Source: Bugula neritina (Eukaryota; Bryozoa; Gymnolaemata; Cheilostomatida; Bugulidae). From it: a DNA stretch of 64,000 bases. Positions within the stretch are counted from its first letter, which is position 1, and each line of letters opens with the position of its first letter. Shown piece by piece: positions 25,548-36,500 of the stretch. The notes beneath the pieces were generated by a model that was not told where the DNA came from, did no database searches, and saw only the letters and a list, made by a program, of their open reading frames with translations. The stretch is taken from assembly GCA_964035545.1 (NCBI GenBank), contig OZ037767.1, positions 16,115,498 to 16,179,497 on the forward strand. The letters are read 5' to 3'. Position numbers and translations under genes: made by a program.

Positions 25548-26813
25548 TACTCGCCACACCTATCGAAAAGTACACTCTACGATTGATGCACATAATCTCA
25601 AAAAAATAAAAGGAAATAAAAGTAAAATAAAACAAAATATCAAAACAACCAGGAATGAGAGAACACAAAATATGTATTCAAAATGATGTCCATGTTGTAA
25701 CACGATCGATCCGGGTCAGTCACAGGGTAGGGGGGGGGTCTCTCACCAAATGATGTAGGGTAGCATGAACTTAGTGAGAAGGAGATGTACTGCTTCACAC
25801 TCGTCTAGTCGAAGCCAAGCGATGGGGGCCGAGAAGTCTCCAGAAGAATCAAGCGTGGCAAAGGAGTCTCTCCCAAAGGGGGGAGAGAAGGAAAAGGGGG
25901 TTGGAGAGTACGAAGGAATCTCCCCAAAGGGGGGGAGATGGAGGGGGGTTGACTGGTCTCTTCACTACCAACGTCTACCTCGTCGCCGTCGAATTCCCAA
26001 AAGGAGGAAAGGAAAGACTCCTTCTTCTTAACTTCTATTTTTACTTTTTAACTTCATGCAGGAATCTTTAATATTACTTCTTCTGCTTATTATTATTTTA
26101 TACGGTTTTATTATTAGGATGTAGCCACAGGAGAGAAAAGAGAGGAACTACTCTGTCTATACCGGAACGTGATCACCAGAGGAGGAGAGGGAAGAACTAC
26201 GTGTCAGTTGTCTCTGGCACTTCTGTTATGACGGCCATCAGTACTGCTGTCATGTCGCTACAAGAATCCAGTCAAGCAGCCAGCATCTAGCCAAAAGTTG
26301 AGATGAATGATGTGACTGCGCTATGCCATGAGAAGGAATTTGGCCCCGCCATTCCAGTCTCACCTGCAACAGAATGCCAGCGACTGTTGAAGGGGTTTGC
26401 ACCTGTCAGTACGACAACTCGATTGAGTCTCGCAATCACTAACCACTGATTAATAATTAAATCATGTGGTCGACCGCCCCACTCAAGTCGTCAGTGAATC
26501 ACCTGACTTGGGAAATCAACTTTATCGTTATGATAAAGCGAGACTGATTTAGGCTACCAGCTTGAATTCTACTTAAGTAATAGAATTATACTAGTAGACT
26601 TACCATAAGACAGCCCTGACTTTAGTCTGCTGCCCACTTAGGCTACGTAGTGCGCCAGCCTGCCAAGTACGTGCGTGCACGTTGGCAGTTGAATCAGAAA
26701 AGAACGCTTTCCGCAGTGAAAGTGATTGTATAATACCCCTTTCACTAGCGAGCTGACTTCGCTCTTTTCTCACCCCCGGTGGTGTTTTGTGTCACACCAC
26801 TGGGGTAGGCAAC
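25548..26813 (-). other. 3' untranslated part of the young Gypsy element
   Basis: Between the pol tail and the 3' LTR. Holds C-rich/G-rich repeats near 25880-25940 (cccaaagggggg). I see no convincing accessory gene; the short plus-strand frame at 25765-26031 has no support. Confidence 0.55.
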
Positions 26814-27215
26814 TCACAATTGCGTCTCCTTATACCTTGGAAACGCAACTCTCAATTGCTCGTCCCCCCAGATTTCTTTTATGATAGCTGATGGATGTTT
26901 TTCCACTGCATCACACAAGAAATCTTTTAAATAAGATGGAGGCGTCCTAGTGCGTTGCCTACGCTCCAACTGCACTGGGGAATTTGCTACGACTGGTGAC
27001 TCTTCCACCACGGGTGGTGTCGCCAGTACGGGGGGGTCCACCAGTACGGGTGGTCCTCCCCCAGCTGCGTCTTCCTCATGATTTTGAGGAATTTCCATCT
27101 CATCCGGGACGATGGGCCTGTCAACCGGCTCCACAGGTGGTGGGGCCGGCTCTGACAGGTCTTCAGGTGTGTCGACCTCCTCTTCCTGGGGTGGAGGAGG
27201 CTGGGGCTGGTCGGC
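26814..27215 (-). pseudogene. Pol C-terminal tail beyond an in-frame stop
   Basis: The register of the integrase frame continues after the TAG at 27216-27218 through a proline/glutamate-rich segment to a typical Gypsy C-terminal end with TRTPPSYLKDF. It is read only if the stop is bypassed. Confidence 0.7.
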
Positions 27216-29735
27216 CTACGCATCAGCCGCCCCGTCCTGGTCTGGCAGTATCTCCTCGATCTCTCGATACGCCATGGGTCGCCCCCTCATAGGAGGGCGC
27301 CTAGCTGGCTCTAAGAGAGGAGGTGCTTGACCTGCCGCATCAGGACTTGCCCAGTGAGGTTTCAGCCGTGCCTCGTTCTGGATCGACACTTGTCCAGACC
27401 GTTCCACTTTGTATGTATGGTTTGGCATTACCTCAATTACGCAGTAGGGACCTACGAACTTCGGCTGCAACTTGGCTGCCTGTCCGCGCCTGCGGCGATG
27501 ACTGGTCATCCAGACCCAGTCCCCCACCTTGTATAAAGGTGGGTCGTCAGAGTCACTACTCCTGACCTGCCACTGCTGCTCACGTAGCACCTCGTGAGCC
27601 GTCCCCATGCGTTTTACGAGCTTGTCCACGTAGTCGTGGACATTGCTCTCGGGAGCCGGAACGTGATAGGTTACGTGCTCAGGAACCCTTGTTTCTCTCT
27701 CCAGCATGAGAAAATTAGGGGTCTCCAGTGTACTGGAGTGAGGGGTACTACGGTATGCTCGCATGATCTGCGGCAACACCAAGTCCCACTCTTCCTGGCT
27801 CCTACCGATAAGCAGGCTTCTCAGAGAGTCCCCTAGCATTCGGTTGTTCTGCTCCACAACCCCGTTCCCTTGCGGGTGATACGGGGTCGTCCGACTCTGG
27901 TTTACCCCCCACACTTTACAGAGATCGCTCATAAGTTGCGACTGAAACTGGGCGCCTTGGTCAGAGTGTATCTGCTCCGGCAAGCCGAAATAGCAGAACA
28001 CCTGCTGATCCAAGGCTCTGGCCACCGAGGGGGCCGACGCATCTGGAATAGCCAGTGCATCAGCCCACCGCGTGAAATGGTCAGTTAATACCAGTATCCA
28101 GTTATTACCTCTCGCTGTTGTGGGCATGGGGCCTACCAGATCGACAGCAACCACCTGCCACGGACGACCGGCATGGAGGCGACGCCTCCCTGCGGTCTCA
28201 GTGGGGCGGCCATGCTTGCTAGCTTGGCACACCTCGCACTTCCGCACCCTGAGTCGGACATCCCGGGTCATACCAGGCCAAAACCACTGGAGTTGAAGAC
28301 ACCTGATCACCCGGCTAGCTCCTGCGTGAGCTTGCTTATGGGTGTCCCAGATCAACTTCCGCCTCAGAGCTGACGGGCAGACTACCCTCTCTCGTTCACT
28401 GCGATTGGTGCCGGCTGCCAACGTGATCGTTAGCAGCCCATCGCTGTTGAACCTGAGGGAGTCCCAGCGGTCACAGAAGTACTTAAACTCAGTACTCTTC
28501 ACTCGCTGTTCGGCCTCACTCGGCCGCCGTCCCTCCTTCTTGGCCCGGACTAGGTCAGCTACCACTCCTGGTAGCGTAGACTGGAGCCGACATAGCTCCC
28601 TGACGTTCCGAAGCAACGTGGGGTTTGCGTGAAGGTTGTTAACAGCTTTGTTGGGCGATTCGGACAGGAGTTGCCCTTCTTCCCAGCTGTACACACCCGC
28701 TTTCCCCAACTGCGCTTCGACGTCCGAGCGAGGGGGTCCACCATCCCTGCGCTCGATATTCTGGCATTGCTTACACCCATCTGCCTGGCGGCGGCTGAGT
28801 CCATCTGCATTACCGGGTCGATGCTCGATCCGATAAGAAAACTCTGCCAGGATCTCTAGCCAGCGCGCCACTTGGCTTGATGGTTCTGCCCGTCGACACA
28901 GCCATATCAGGGACGCATGATCCGTCCGAAGCCGGAATGTGCGCCCATATAGATATGGTCTAAAGTGTTTGACCGCCTTGACTACTGCCAAGAGTTCCCT
29001 CCTGGTTGTACAGTAGTTCTTCTCAGGCGCCGACAGGGCCTTGCTATAGTAAGCCACCACCACCTCTCGACCATCTTGGACTTGCGACAGCACAGCCCCC
29101 ACATTATGGTTACTGGCATCAGTATCCAAAATGTACTCCTTCGCAGGGTCAGGATGCGCCAAGATGGGTGCTTCCACCAGGCGATCCTTCAGGTGGTCAA
29201 ATGCCTTCTGCTCAGCCTGCGTCCACTGCCATCGCACCCCCTTTGCGGTCAGCCGATTTAACGGCTGTGCAATTCCGGCGAAGTCTGGTATGTACTGACG
29301 ATAGTACCCTACCAGTCCCAGGAACGCCCGCAATTCAGAGAGGTCGACAGGAACGGCCCAGTCCCTCACAGCCCGTACCTTCTCGGGGTTGGTGGCGACC
29401 CCGTCTCGACCAACTACATGGCCCAGGTACTTGACCTCGCGTTGCAGTAATGCACACTTCGAGGGCTTTAGCCTCAGGCTAGCAGCTCGAAGTCTGTCCA
29501 ACACCTCCCTGAGTCGACTGACATGTGTGTCGAAGTCGGGGGAGATGACGATGACATCATCGAGATAGATGAGCAAGGTCTTCCAGTGCAGTCCACTCAG
29601 GACCTGCTCCATGAGTCGCTGGAAGGTGGCTGGTGCGGATGTAAGTCCGAATGGCAACACCTTCCATTTCCAGAGCACATCCCGCGTTATAAACGCGGCC
29701 TTGTCCTGTGCTTCAGGACTCAGGGGCACCTGCCA
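27216..29735 (-). pseudogene. Gypsy pol: RT catalytic part, RNase H, integrase
   Basis: About 840 codons, in the same register as the preceding frame but separated from it by TAA at 29736-29738. It contains RT motifs (LPFGLTSAPATFQRLM, YLDDVIV), RNase H (DTDASNHNVGAVLSQ), an integrase HHCC module (HKQAHAG... CEVCQASKHG), the DDE core (VDLVGP..., HSDQG, then E in NGVVEQNNRML) and a GPY/F-like module (FVGPYCVIEV). All catalytic residues I can see are present. The stop just before the frame would truncate translation within RT. Cytoplasmic particle and nuclear integration functions are known for the family. Confidence 0.88.
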
Positions 29736-31061
29736 TTACCCGCTTAGCAAGTCCAACGTGCTGAAGAACTTGCTACCAGCTAAGGCATCGAGCGACTCAT
29801 CGATCCTCGGGAGAGGGTAAGCGTCCTGGATGGTCACGCTGTTCAGCCTGCAATAGTCAACGCAAAACCTCCAGCTACCATCCTTTTTCCGAACCAGGAC
29901 GACTGGAGAACTCCAGGCCCCATGGCCTGGCTCAATCAGGTCCCGGTTCAGAAGGTCTTGCACCTGACGGCTCACTTCTCTCTCTTTCTCAGGACCTAAC
30001 CGGCGGGTCGGCTGCCGAATCGGCGCCGTCCCCGCCGCCAGGGGTATCTCATGACAGACAGTCTTAGTCAGACCCATGTCATGGTCGCCGCAACTAAACA
30101 CGTCCTTGTACTCAGAGAGTAGCCGCGCCATCACCAGGCGTTCTCGCTTGCTCCCACAGCCATCACAGGCATCCTCGTACAACTCTGCTACGTGTTCAGG
30201 CACCGGCCCCCTGCCGTCTCTAGTGGGTACTCCCCGGGCGTCGTCCGCTGTTTCCAGCGCGGGCCCTACATCCTCCTCTTGCACGGAGTGGAACTTCCCT
30301 ACTAGAGACCCAGCCGGTAATTCTACCGGCTCCGTGAAAGGGTTTACGCACTGGACCAGGAACTCACCCCGCTCATCCAGTCTATTCAGACTGTTAGCGA
30401 GCTGGACGCCCCCCAGTGCACCTTCCACCACTCCGAGCTCGGAGATTTCCCTACAGTTCACTCTGCAGCGAACTGTAGCCCGGGAGCGCCCAGGTACAGT
30501 ACAGCGCTGTACCACCTGCACTCCCCCCACCAAGGGTCGGCCAAATCGGTCGACACAGGCCAGCTCACGCCCCGCCATCACTACTGCCGACTTGCTAAAG
30601 TCTATGTAGCACCTGTGTCGTTTCAGAAATGGCATGCCCAAGATGGCATCCTCCTTGAGTTGACTGACGATGAAGGTCTCACTGATCATCTGATCACGGA
30701 CTCTACCAGTCAACTGGATTACCCCATAGAAAGGAATACACGACCCGTCCGCCAACGTGCCGTGCTCCCCTTCATATGGTTCTAGGCTAGCCCTGTCCTT
30801 GGCACTGAGAGTGTCGAAGAGACGTCGACTCAGTAGAATTGTGGTGCACCCAGTATCCAACAGGAATGTGGCAGCTTTATCAGCAATTTTGCCGGGGAGG
30901 AAATAGCTGCTTCCATATGGCTGAGCGCTCACTGAGCGATTTGTCTCTTGAGGCGACACCTCATGTGCATGGAGTTGGGGATGCACCTGTGCTTTTCGGT
31001 TGCGAGGGGGTCGTCGACGTTGCATGGGCGGGCAGGGTACGTCTCGGTCTCGCTCACACAC
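29736..31061 (-). pseudogene. Gypsy protease and N-terminal RT
   Basis: Protease motif LLDTGCTTILL with HGTLADGS and DAILGMPFLKRH, followed by the RT start (WSSPVVLVRKKDGSWRFCVD, then PLPRIDESLDAL). The frame ends at TAA 29736-29738, at the place where the family normally has an aromatic residue in the conserved block after LDL. One substitution explains the stop. Compared with the element at 14147, the protease aspartate is intact here. Confidence 0.88.
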
Positions 31062-31377
31062 GGGCGGCCGAGTGAATTCTCAGACTGATGCTCGTGTGGG
31101 CAACCGAGGAAAATCCCTGTTGTGCTCCGATTCGTCGTTCACTCCCTCATCAAGCAAACCTTCAAAGCGGTTTTTGAGTGCCCAAGCCGGAGGTATTGGT
31201 GGGCCTTGCGGCCGACTCACTCTCCTTGGGGCTTGCCACTCTGGCGAAGGCGGCCTCCTCACCCGGTGGGGTGGGGGCCGTAGCCTCTGCCTTGGGGGGT
31301 TAAACTGGGGCCCACGGTAGGCGGAAGTTACCGTGGGCCGTCGCTGTTTAACCGCCTCCCACTGCCGCGGGGGCAAC

Positions 31378-32196
31378 TTAGAGGAAGTGCCCACCACTAC
31401 CACAGCCCCAGCATACAGGGCCGCGCCTGTCGTCGACAGCTACCGACGACCTCTTGGGTCTCTCGGCTGTCGCCTGCTGGCGCAGTTGCCTGATCTCGGC
31501 TAGCAGTTCTCGAATCAAGCTCGTGGTTGAGCTAGATTCGTCTGCTGCTGCCGCTGCGACCTGTACATCTGTCTTCGCTGGCGACGTCGACACGTCGTCT
31601 GCCCCGACCTGCTGTACTGTCGCACCAGGTCGACTTGCACTGTCCGCTTGGAAATAGGCATTCCCAAGCCTTAGAGCTCTCTCCATAGTCTCAACTTCGG
31701 CCACCAGCAGATGCTGTTTCAGACCGAGGTTGTTAATAGACTGGAGGAATGCATCCAGTGCTAGGCTCTGTCGACTGTCGGCAGGCAAGTCACTGTAAGC
31801 AACTTGTGCCAGTCGTTCGACTACGGTAGCGTGCTCTCGCAGATTGGTCTTAGGATTTCTCCTAAAACTCTGCAGTTGCACGCGAGCATCTCGAGCGGTT
31901 AATCCAAACCTAGCTCGTAGTGCTTCAAATATGTCACCAACATTCTGGCTTATCCCATAGGGTTTAGCCGGCCCTGTCAGACACAACCGCAGCTGGATCA
32001 GAGTAACCCTGTTCGGCCATCCGCAGATGTCCGCCACATCACTAAACTCAGTGATGAATTGCTCCACATCTTCTTCTCCTGAGAAGATGGGAGCCCGCAA
32101 GTGGTACCTGTCCATAGGCAGCGCTGGGCCGCTTATGTGATCCTCCTCTATTGCTGCTGGCTCCTGTCGGGGCGCGTCGACGACTTCGTCGGCCAT
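31378..32196 (-). pseudogene. Gypsy gag, frame lost in the zinc knuckle
   Basis: 272 codons. The capsid region (YHLRAPIFSGEEDVEQFI through LRARFGLTARDARVQL) aligns with the gag at 14527. It ends at CWGCGSGGHFL and a stop, before the last cysteine of the CCHC knuckle. The relic at 63.4 kb reads on through GHLLRSC, and comparison suggests a 1-nt deletion here. The downstream linker is open in another register at 31080-31403. Confidence 0.82.
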
Positions 32197-32231
32197 CTTA
32201 CTCCCTGGCTAGGGGCATTCGTATTAAGTGG

Positions 32232-32250
32232 AATCCCACCGCTGCCACCA
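32232..32250 (-). promoter_or_regulatory. Primer binding site, tRNA-Leu type
   Basis: In element sense TGGTGGCAGCGGTGGGATT, one base after the 5' LTR. Complementary to the 3' end of tRNA-Leu (AAG/TAG) plus CCA. Confidence 0.85.
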
Positions 32251-32251
32251 G

Positions 32252-32657
32252 TGTAGTGAATTTTGCCAGTTCACTATTATTATGTGTGGGTCTACTTAAT
32301 CAAAGCCACTGCACCAGGTTGTTTACGATAAGATACTTTATTATTTACACGAATACAAGAAGGTTATTTACTGCTAGCATGAATAGAAAACGATTACATA
32401 ATTAGTGAGCTTTAATACACAACTACTCTAAATGAAGTCCCAAGCTGCTCTGCCGGCTAGCTACTCAGCGCACTGCAACTACGAGTAGCTAGCTCCACCT
32501 GCTATCAATTAGTGTGACTGTCCTGATTGGTGGTTACTAGTGGTGCCACTGCTGTCCATAGCTACAATCCGACAGTGTCGAACTCACAAGATAATAAACA
32601 ATATAAAGTGAACCTTTTCGATTACTACAATAATAATTGCACTACTAAAATCTATCA
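32252..32657 (-). repeat. 5' LTR (minus-strand element)
   Basis: 406 bp, two differences from 25142-25547. Confidence 0.93.
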
Positions 32658-32663
32658 CAATAT

Positions 32664-33505
32664 GAATGAATAGCCATCAAAATAATATGAATATGAATAT
32701 AGTTCTAAGCTCTGCATGAACAAACAAGGAAATATTATGATTAAATCTAAATAAAATCTGGGTTCTTGACACTCAAACTTCTAAATGAGAAAATTGAATG
32801 ACTTGCCTCTGACACGATAAGATAAGATAATATGTCTGGACTAAACTGTGCATCTTAACAGCTTTATGTTCTCCAAATTGTTAATACAAAAAACTGGATA
32901 GCCAGAAGCTATATTCACATTGATATTTGTAAGAACCCCTTTGGAATGAATGCAATTGACTTCGAATTGACTTCGATGGTTAGTGATGATTGAAATAAAT
33001 TGCAAGACAATAATTGGCTAGATATGGGTGTAGAAGCTGCCAACTCATGAAATAACTACACCTGACCTAACTGAAGCACCAACATGTTAAATTAGTATGT
33101 TTCACATCACCATAGTTTCTATTAGATGATTAGAATAGAAAGCTAGCAGCTGATGGCAGTTTTCCTGGCTGATGGAAGGGTGGGTCTAAGTAAAATTTTT
33201 AATTAATGCATCACCAACACTGCAGAAATGTTAGAATGAGTTTTGTCATTTAGATTATTAACAAAACAAAGTATTTTCAACACCCAGCACAAAATATTTG
33301 ATGAAACTATGTTTTCTCACACTACTATGGTTCCCTCCTGTTTAGTGTCTTGCTCATGTTATACACTCCTTGCTATGGAATAGTTCAAAGTACACACTGG
33401 GAAAGAACAAAGTCTACCCTATGCTCAGGTGTGGACTCTTTCCCAGTAGTGTATCAAAATGCTCAGTTAGAAACAAATTATTATGGTGAGTTCTGGTGTA
33501 GTGTA
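32664..33505. other. Upstream region of the TRIM-like gene; no gene seen
   Basis: AT-rich. From about 33506 the sequence matches 58440 onward. A ttttacag at 33533-33540 just before the first coding exon could be the acceptor of a 5' UTR intron. Confidence 0.5.
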
Positions 33506-33563
33506 GAATATTATGCTAAGAGCATGTGTATCTTTTACAGAATCTCCTTATCATATAACCAAG

Positions 33564-36500
33564 ATGGCAGAATCCAGAGTTGTGAAAAAAAGACTAAACA
33601 ACTCGTATCGCTGTGGGTACTGCTCGCAGTACTTCAACAAACTTGAAGACCCCAGAACTCTGCCCTGTCTGCATGTGTACTGCATGCGATGTTTGAAGAC
33701 TGACATCGGTGGTAGGAAGGATCATATCAGATGTGCTTATTGTAGGTGAGTTACAGTAAATAACACAATATATCATGTCATAGACTTGCATATAATTTTC
33801 TCACTATCATCTAGGAGTTGTCTGATCTGTGTCTATGAAAAGCTAACAATACTGTATATTCTATGTGAACTCTGGTTAAAAACTTGTGGATAATGAATGT
33901 ATTTTTGCTAATTATTTAAATCCAATTTAAATGCTCTCACTTTTTGTACCTTCTACCCTCTATAATTTTATATAATAGAGTTTTGTTAATCATTGTAATT
34001 GAAGTCAAAGTTTTGGCATCTGAAAAGGTGTCTATTATTAAGTACTTTGCTTAGTAATTAACAATAAGTTCTCACTTTTATTAGCAGACAAAGTTTTAGC
34101 GAACAGTCTTTTTCTACTTCTCAGATATATCTAGTGTCTTTTCATGGATCGATCGATCTGAGACAGTGATTGTGTGATAGCCTGTGGTCTATATAATGAA
34201 TGTGTGTTGATGAGTGATAAGTATCTATTTGAGTATTTGTCAAGGACATAGCTGTGTGTGTGGATGGAGTATTTCATTACTTGAGACATCATATTATATC
34301 ATACTTCCTGGTATACTAAACAGAGATAACACACTGATTAATATATTGTAGGAAAGATCACTATGACATAACAGACCCCACTACTCTACCTGTCGCAAAG
34401 CATGGAGACGTGCTGGAATATAAATCTCCACCCAAACCTGCACCCATGCCTTGCGATGTTTGTAAAGATGGAACAGAAGCTGCCACATTCTGTGTCGACA
34501 GTCAAAAGAGGTTGTGTCAGCAGCATCAAGAAGTGAGTCTTTCTTATATCATGTCTCAAGATTGGTTACTAAACCAGTTCTGGTTTGTGTGTAGAATATC
34601 ATTGAAAGGAAATGTTGAGTCTGTGTGACTTTTTATACTAAACACACAGTTTCACAGTGCAGTGAGTCAACTATGACAGACTTGTTGGTGAAAATACAAC
34701 CAACTAAACTGTTGACCTTTATTATACAGACTCATAGAGAGCTGATGGGAGATAGACATCAGTTTATTGACATTGAGGTCTACAGAGCTTCTCCCCAAAG
34801 ATATACTATAACTGAATGTGAACATCATAAACAGGAACAGCTGACAGAAGTGTGTTCCAAGTGTCACCAGATATTCTGTATGAGATGTGATATGAGGACT
34901 GGCTGTAAGGATAAGACAGGTATTTACTTGCTGTTTCTATTTTTGTAGAAAGAAACTGGGAAATATTACACGAACCTGTTATTGATTATTTTATCATTAA
35001 AATAAGTTATGTAACAGCAAAAGAGGCCGTAGGTTTTTCAGACTGAGTTGATATGAATATTGAAACGAGATCTTGTGAAAAAAATTAAAAAAGACACGCT
35101 AACGGCTAGAGGTGTTTGTCAGCATATTACGGTTTGTGTGAGACAGAAGTGGATAGTGCAGGAGTTTATATTCTCACTGTTATGTTGAATATTCAGTATA
35201 TTTCATGCTTCAAGTGTCTGTTTCCTTGATAAGATGGTATAGACATAGCTTTAACTCACCGGTGTCCCACCTTTTTCAAACCATTCCGCCTTTTTATAAG
35301 TGTTTTCTATGAAGTTTCCCCCTTTTAAAAAACACTATTTTATATTTATAAAGAAAATCTGGGACAGGTTCTTTTCCCTAATAATTCTTTGAGTGTAAGA
35401 AAAGTCACTTAGTTTTTGACATGGACCAGTGTCTGCAACAACTTCAGTTGTTAGCTTTGAAAGCATTGATACTGCTATTAAAAGCTGTGAGTTGATGATT
35501 ATACTCATTCATTTTAGATTCAGATTTTTTAGTGGAGCAAATATATCTACTAGGTATTCAGTACATCATTTATAGAGATCAGTTCGGTACTGGCTGCAAA
35601 AAATTTCCTGTTGTTTTTTGCTTTAAAGAAACTTTTTAACCTCCATTCGTAGCAGGAGGGGTAGCAGCTAGGGTAGAGTGAATATTAGACACATGGATGT
35701 AGAAGTAAACTTAGATTATAGAGTGTAGTGTGGATAAATAAGTGAACTACATAAAACGGAGGTTTTATAGTTATACATATACATGTAACTTAGAATACAA
35801 GGGAAGCGCTTAAAAAGCTGGAAAAAGCTGTGTGAATTTTTTAAAAAGCAAAACCCCTTTTAAGCCCAAATTCTACGCAAGGAGGAGCTCCCCTAAGGTT
35901 GGAGCCACTGCTTTAAATTTTTTAACTACATTATTCCAAGTGCAGTGAATAATGAGCTAACCATGTGACATCTTTCTAGAATGTCCCTTTGTGTAAATTA
36001 GTGCTAGAGAAAGGTCAGCTATGATCAACTCAGATAGCAATACTTGAGACAGAGTCCAACTGTTTAGTAATTACATAGTATGTGTATAGTGATACATCAT
36101 CTACCTGTAGTCGCAGATAGTAGGTGTACAATATCATATCTAAAAGTATATTACTTTTATTAATAGTGTGGTTTTATGTATACAGAAGAGACAGTAGCAT
36201 TCCATGACTTGGCATCTTTGAGTGATTTGTCTTGTGAGTTACGAGAAAGTCTGACTGGTGGAATCGAGACTCTGTCTGAGAAAGTTGCAGAGTTGAATGA
36301 CATCTCAAAGGATGCTTGGAAAGAACTGAGTAAAATAGAAGATGAAGTGAAGAAGATGGTTGCCAGAGTAAACGCTGTAGCTGATGCTCAGGTATGCTGA
36401 CATATGGTGATGTCATCTAATGTATTTCTGTTTGTCTGAAATTAGGTTTTGCATTTGGTCTTTCAGTTGTAATCAGAAATGAATTTCATTTGTCATTCAA

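Larger units (their letters stand above)
25142..32657 (-). mobile_element. Young Gypsy (Ty3) LTR retrotransposon with coding lesions
   Basis: 7.5 kb element on the minus strand. Both LTRs are 406 bp and differ at only two positions (about 0.5%), so insertion is recent. Order in element sense: 5' LTR, tRNA-Leu primer site, gag, protease, RT, RNase H, integrase, 3' LTR. AATAT lies at 25137-25141 and at 32659-32663, one base off the LTR end, and is the likely target duplication. Lesions: a shifted frame in the gag zinc knuckle, TAA in RT (29736-29738) and TAG in the integrase tail (27216-27218). Confidence 0.93.

Noticed and set aside
25765-26031. Basic 88-aa plus-strand gene inside the Gypsy element
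   Set aside because: It lies antisense in the element's 3' untranslated part, is biased by G-rich repeats, and has no homologue in the other element.
27870-29820. Plus-strand open frames over the pol gene
   Set aside because: Shadows of the minus-strand polymerase and integrase coding sequence.
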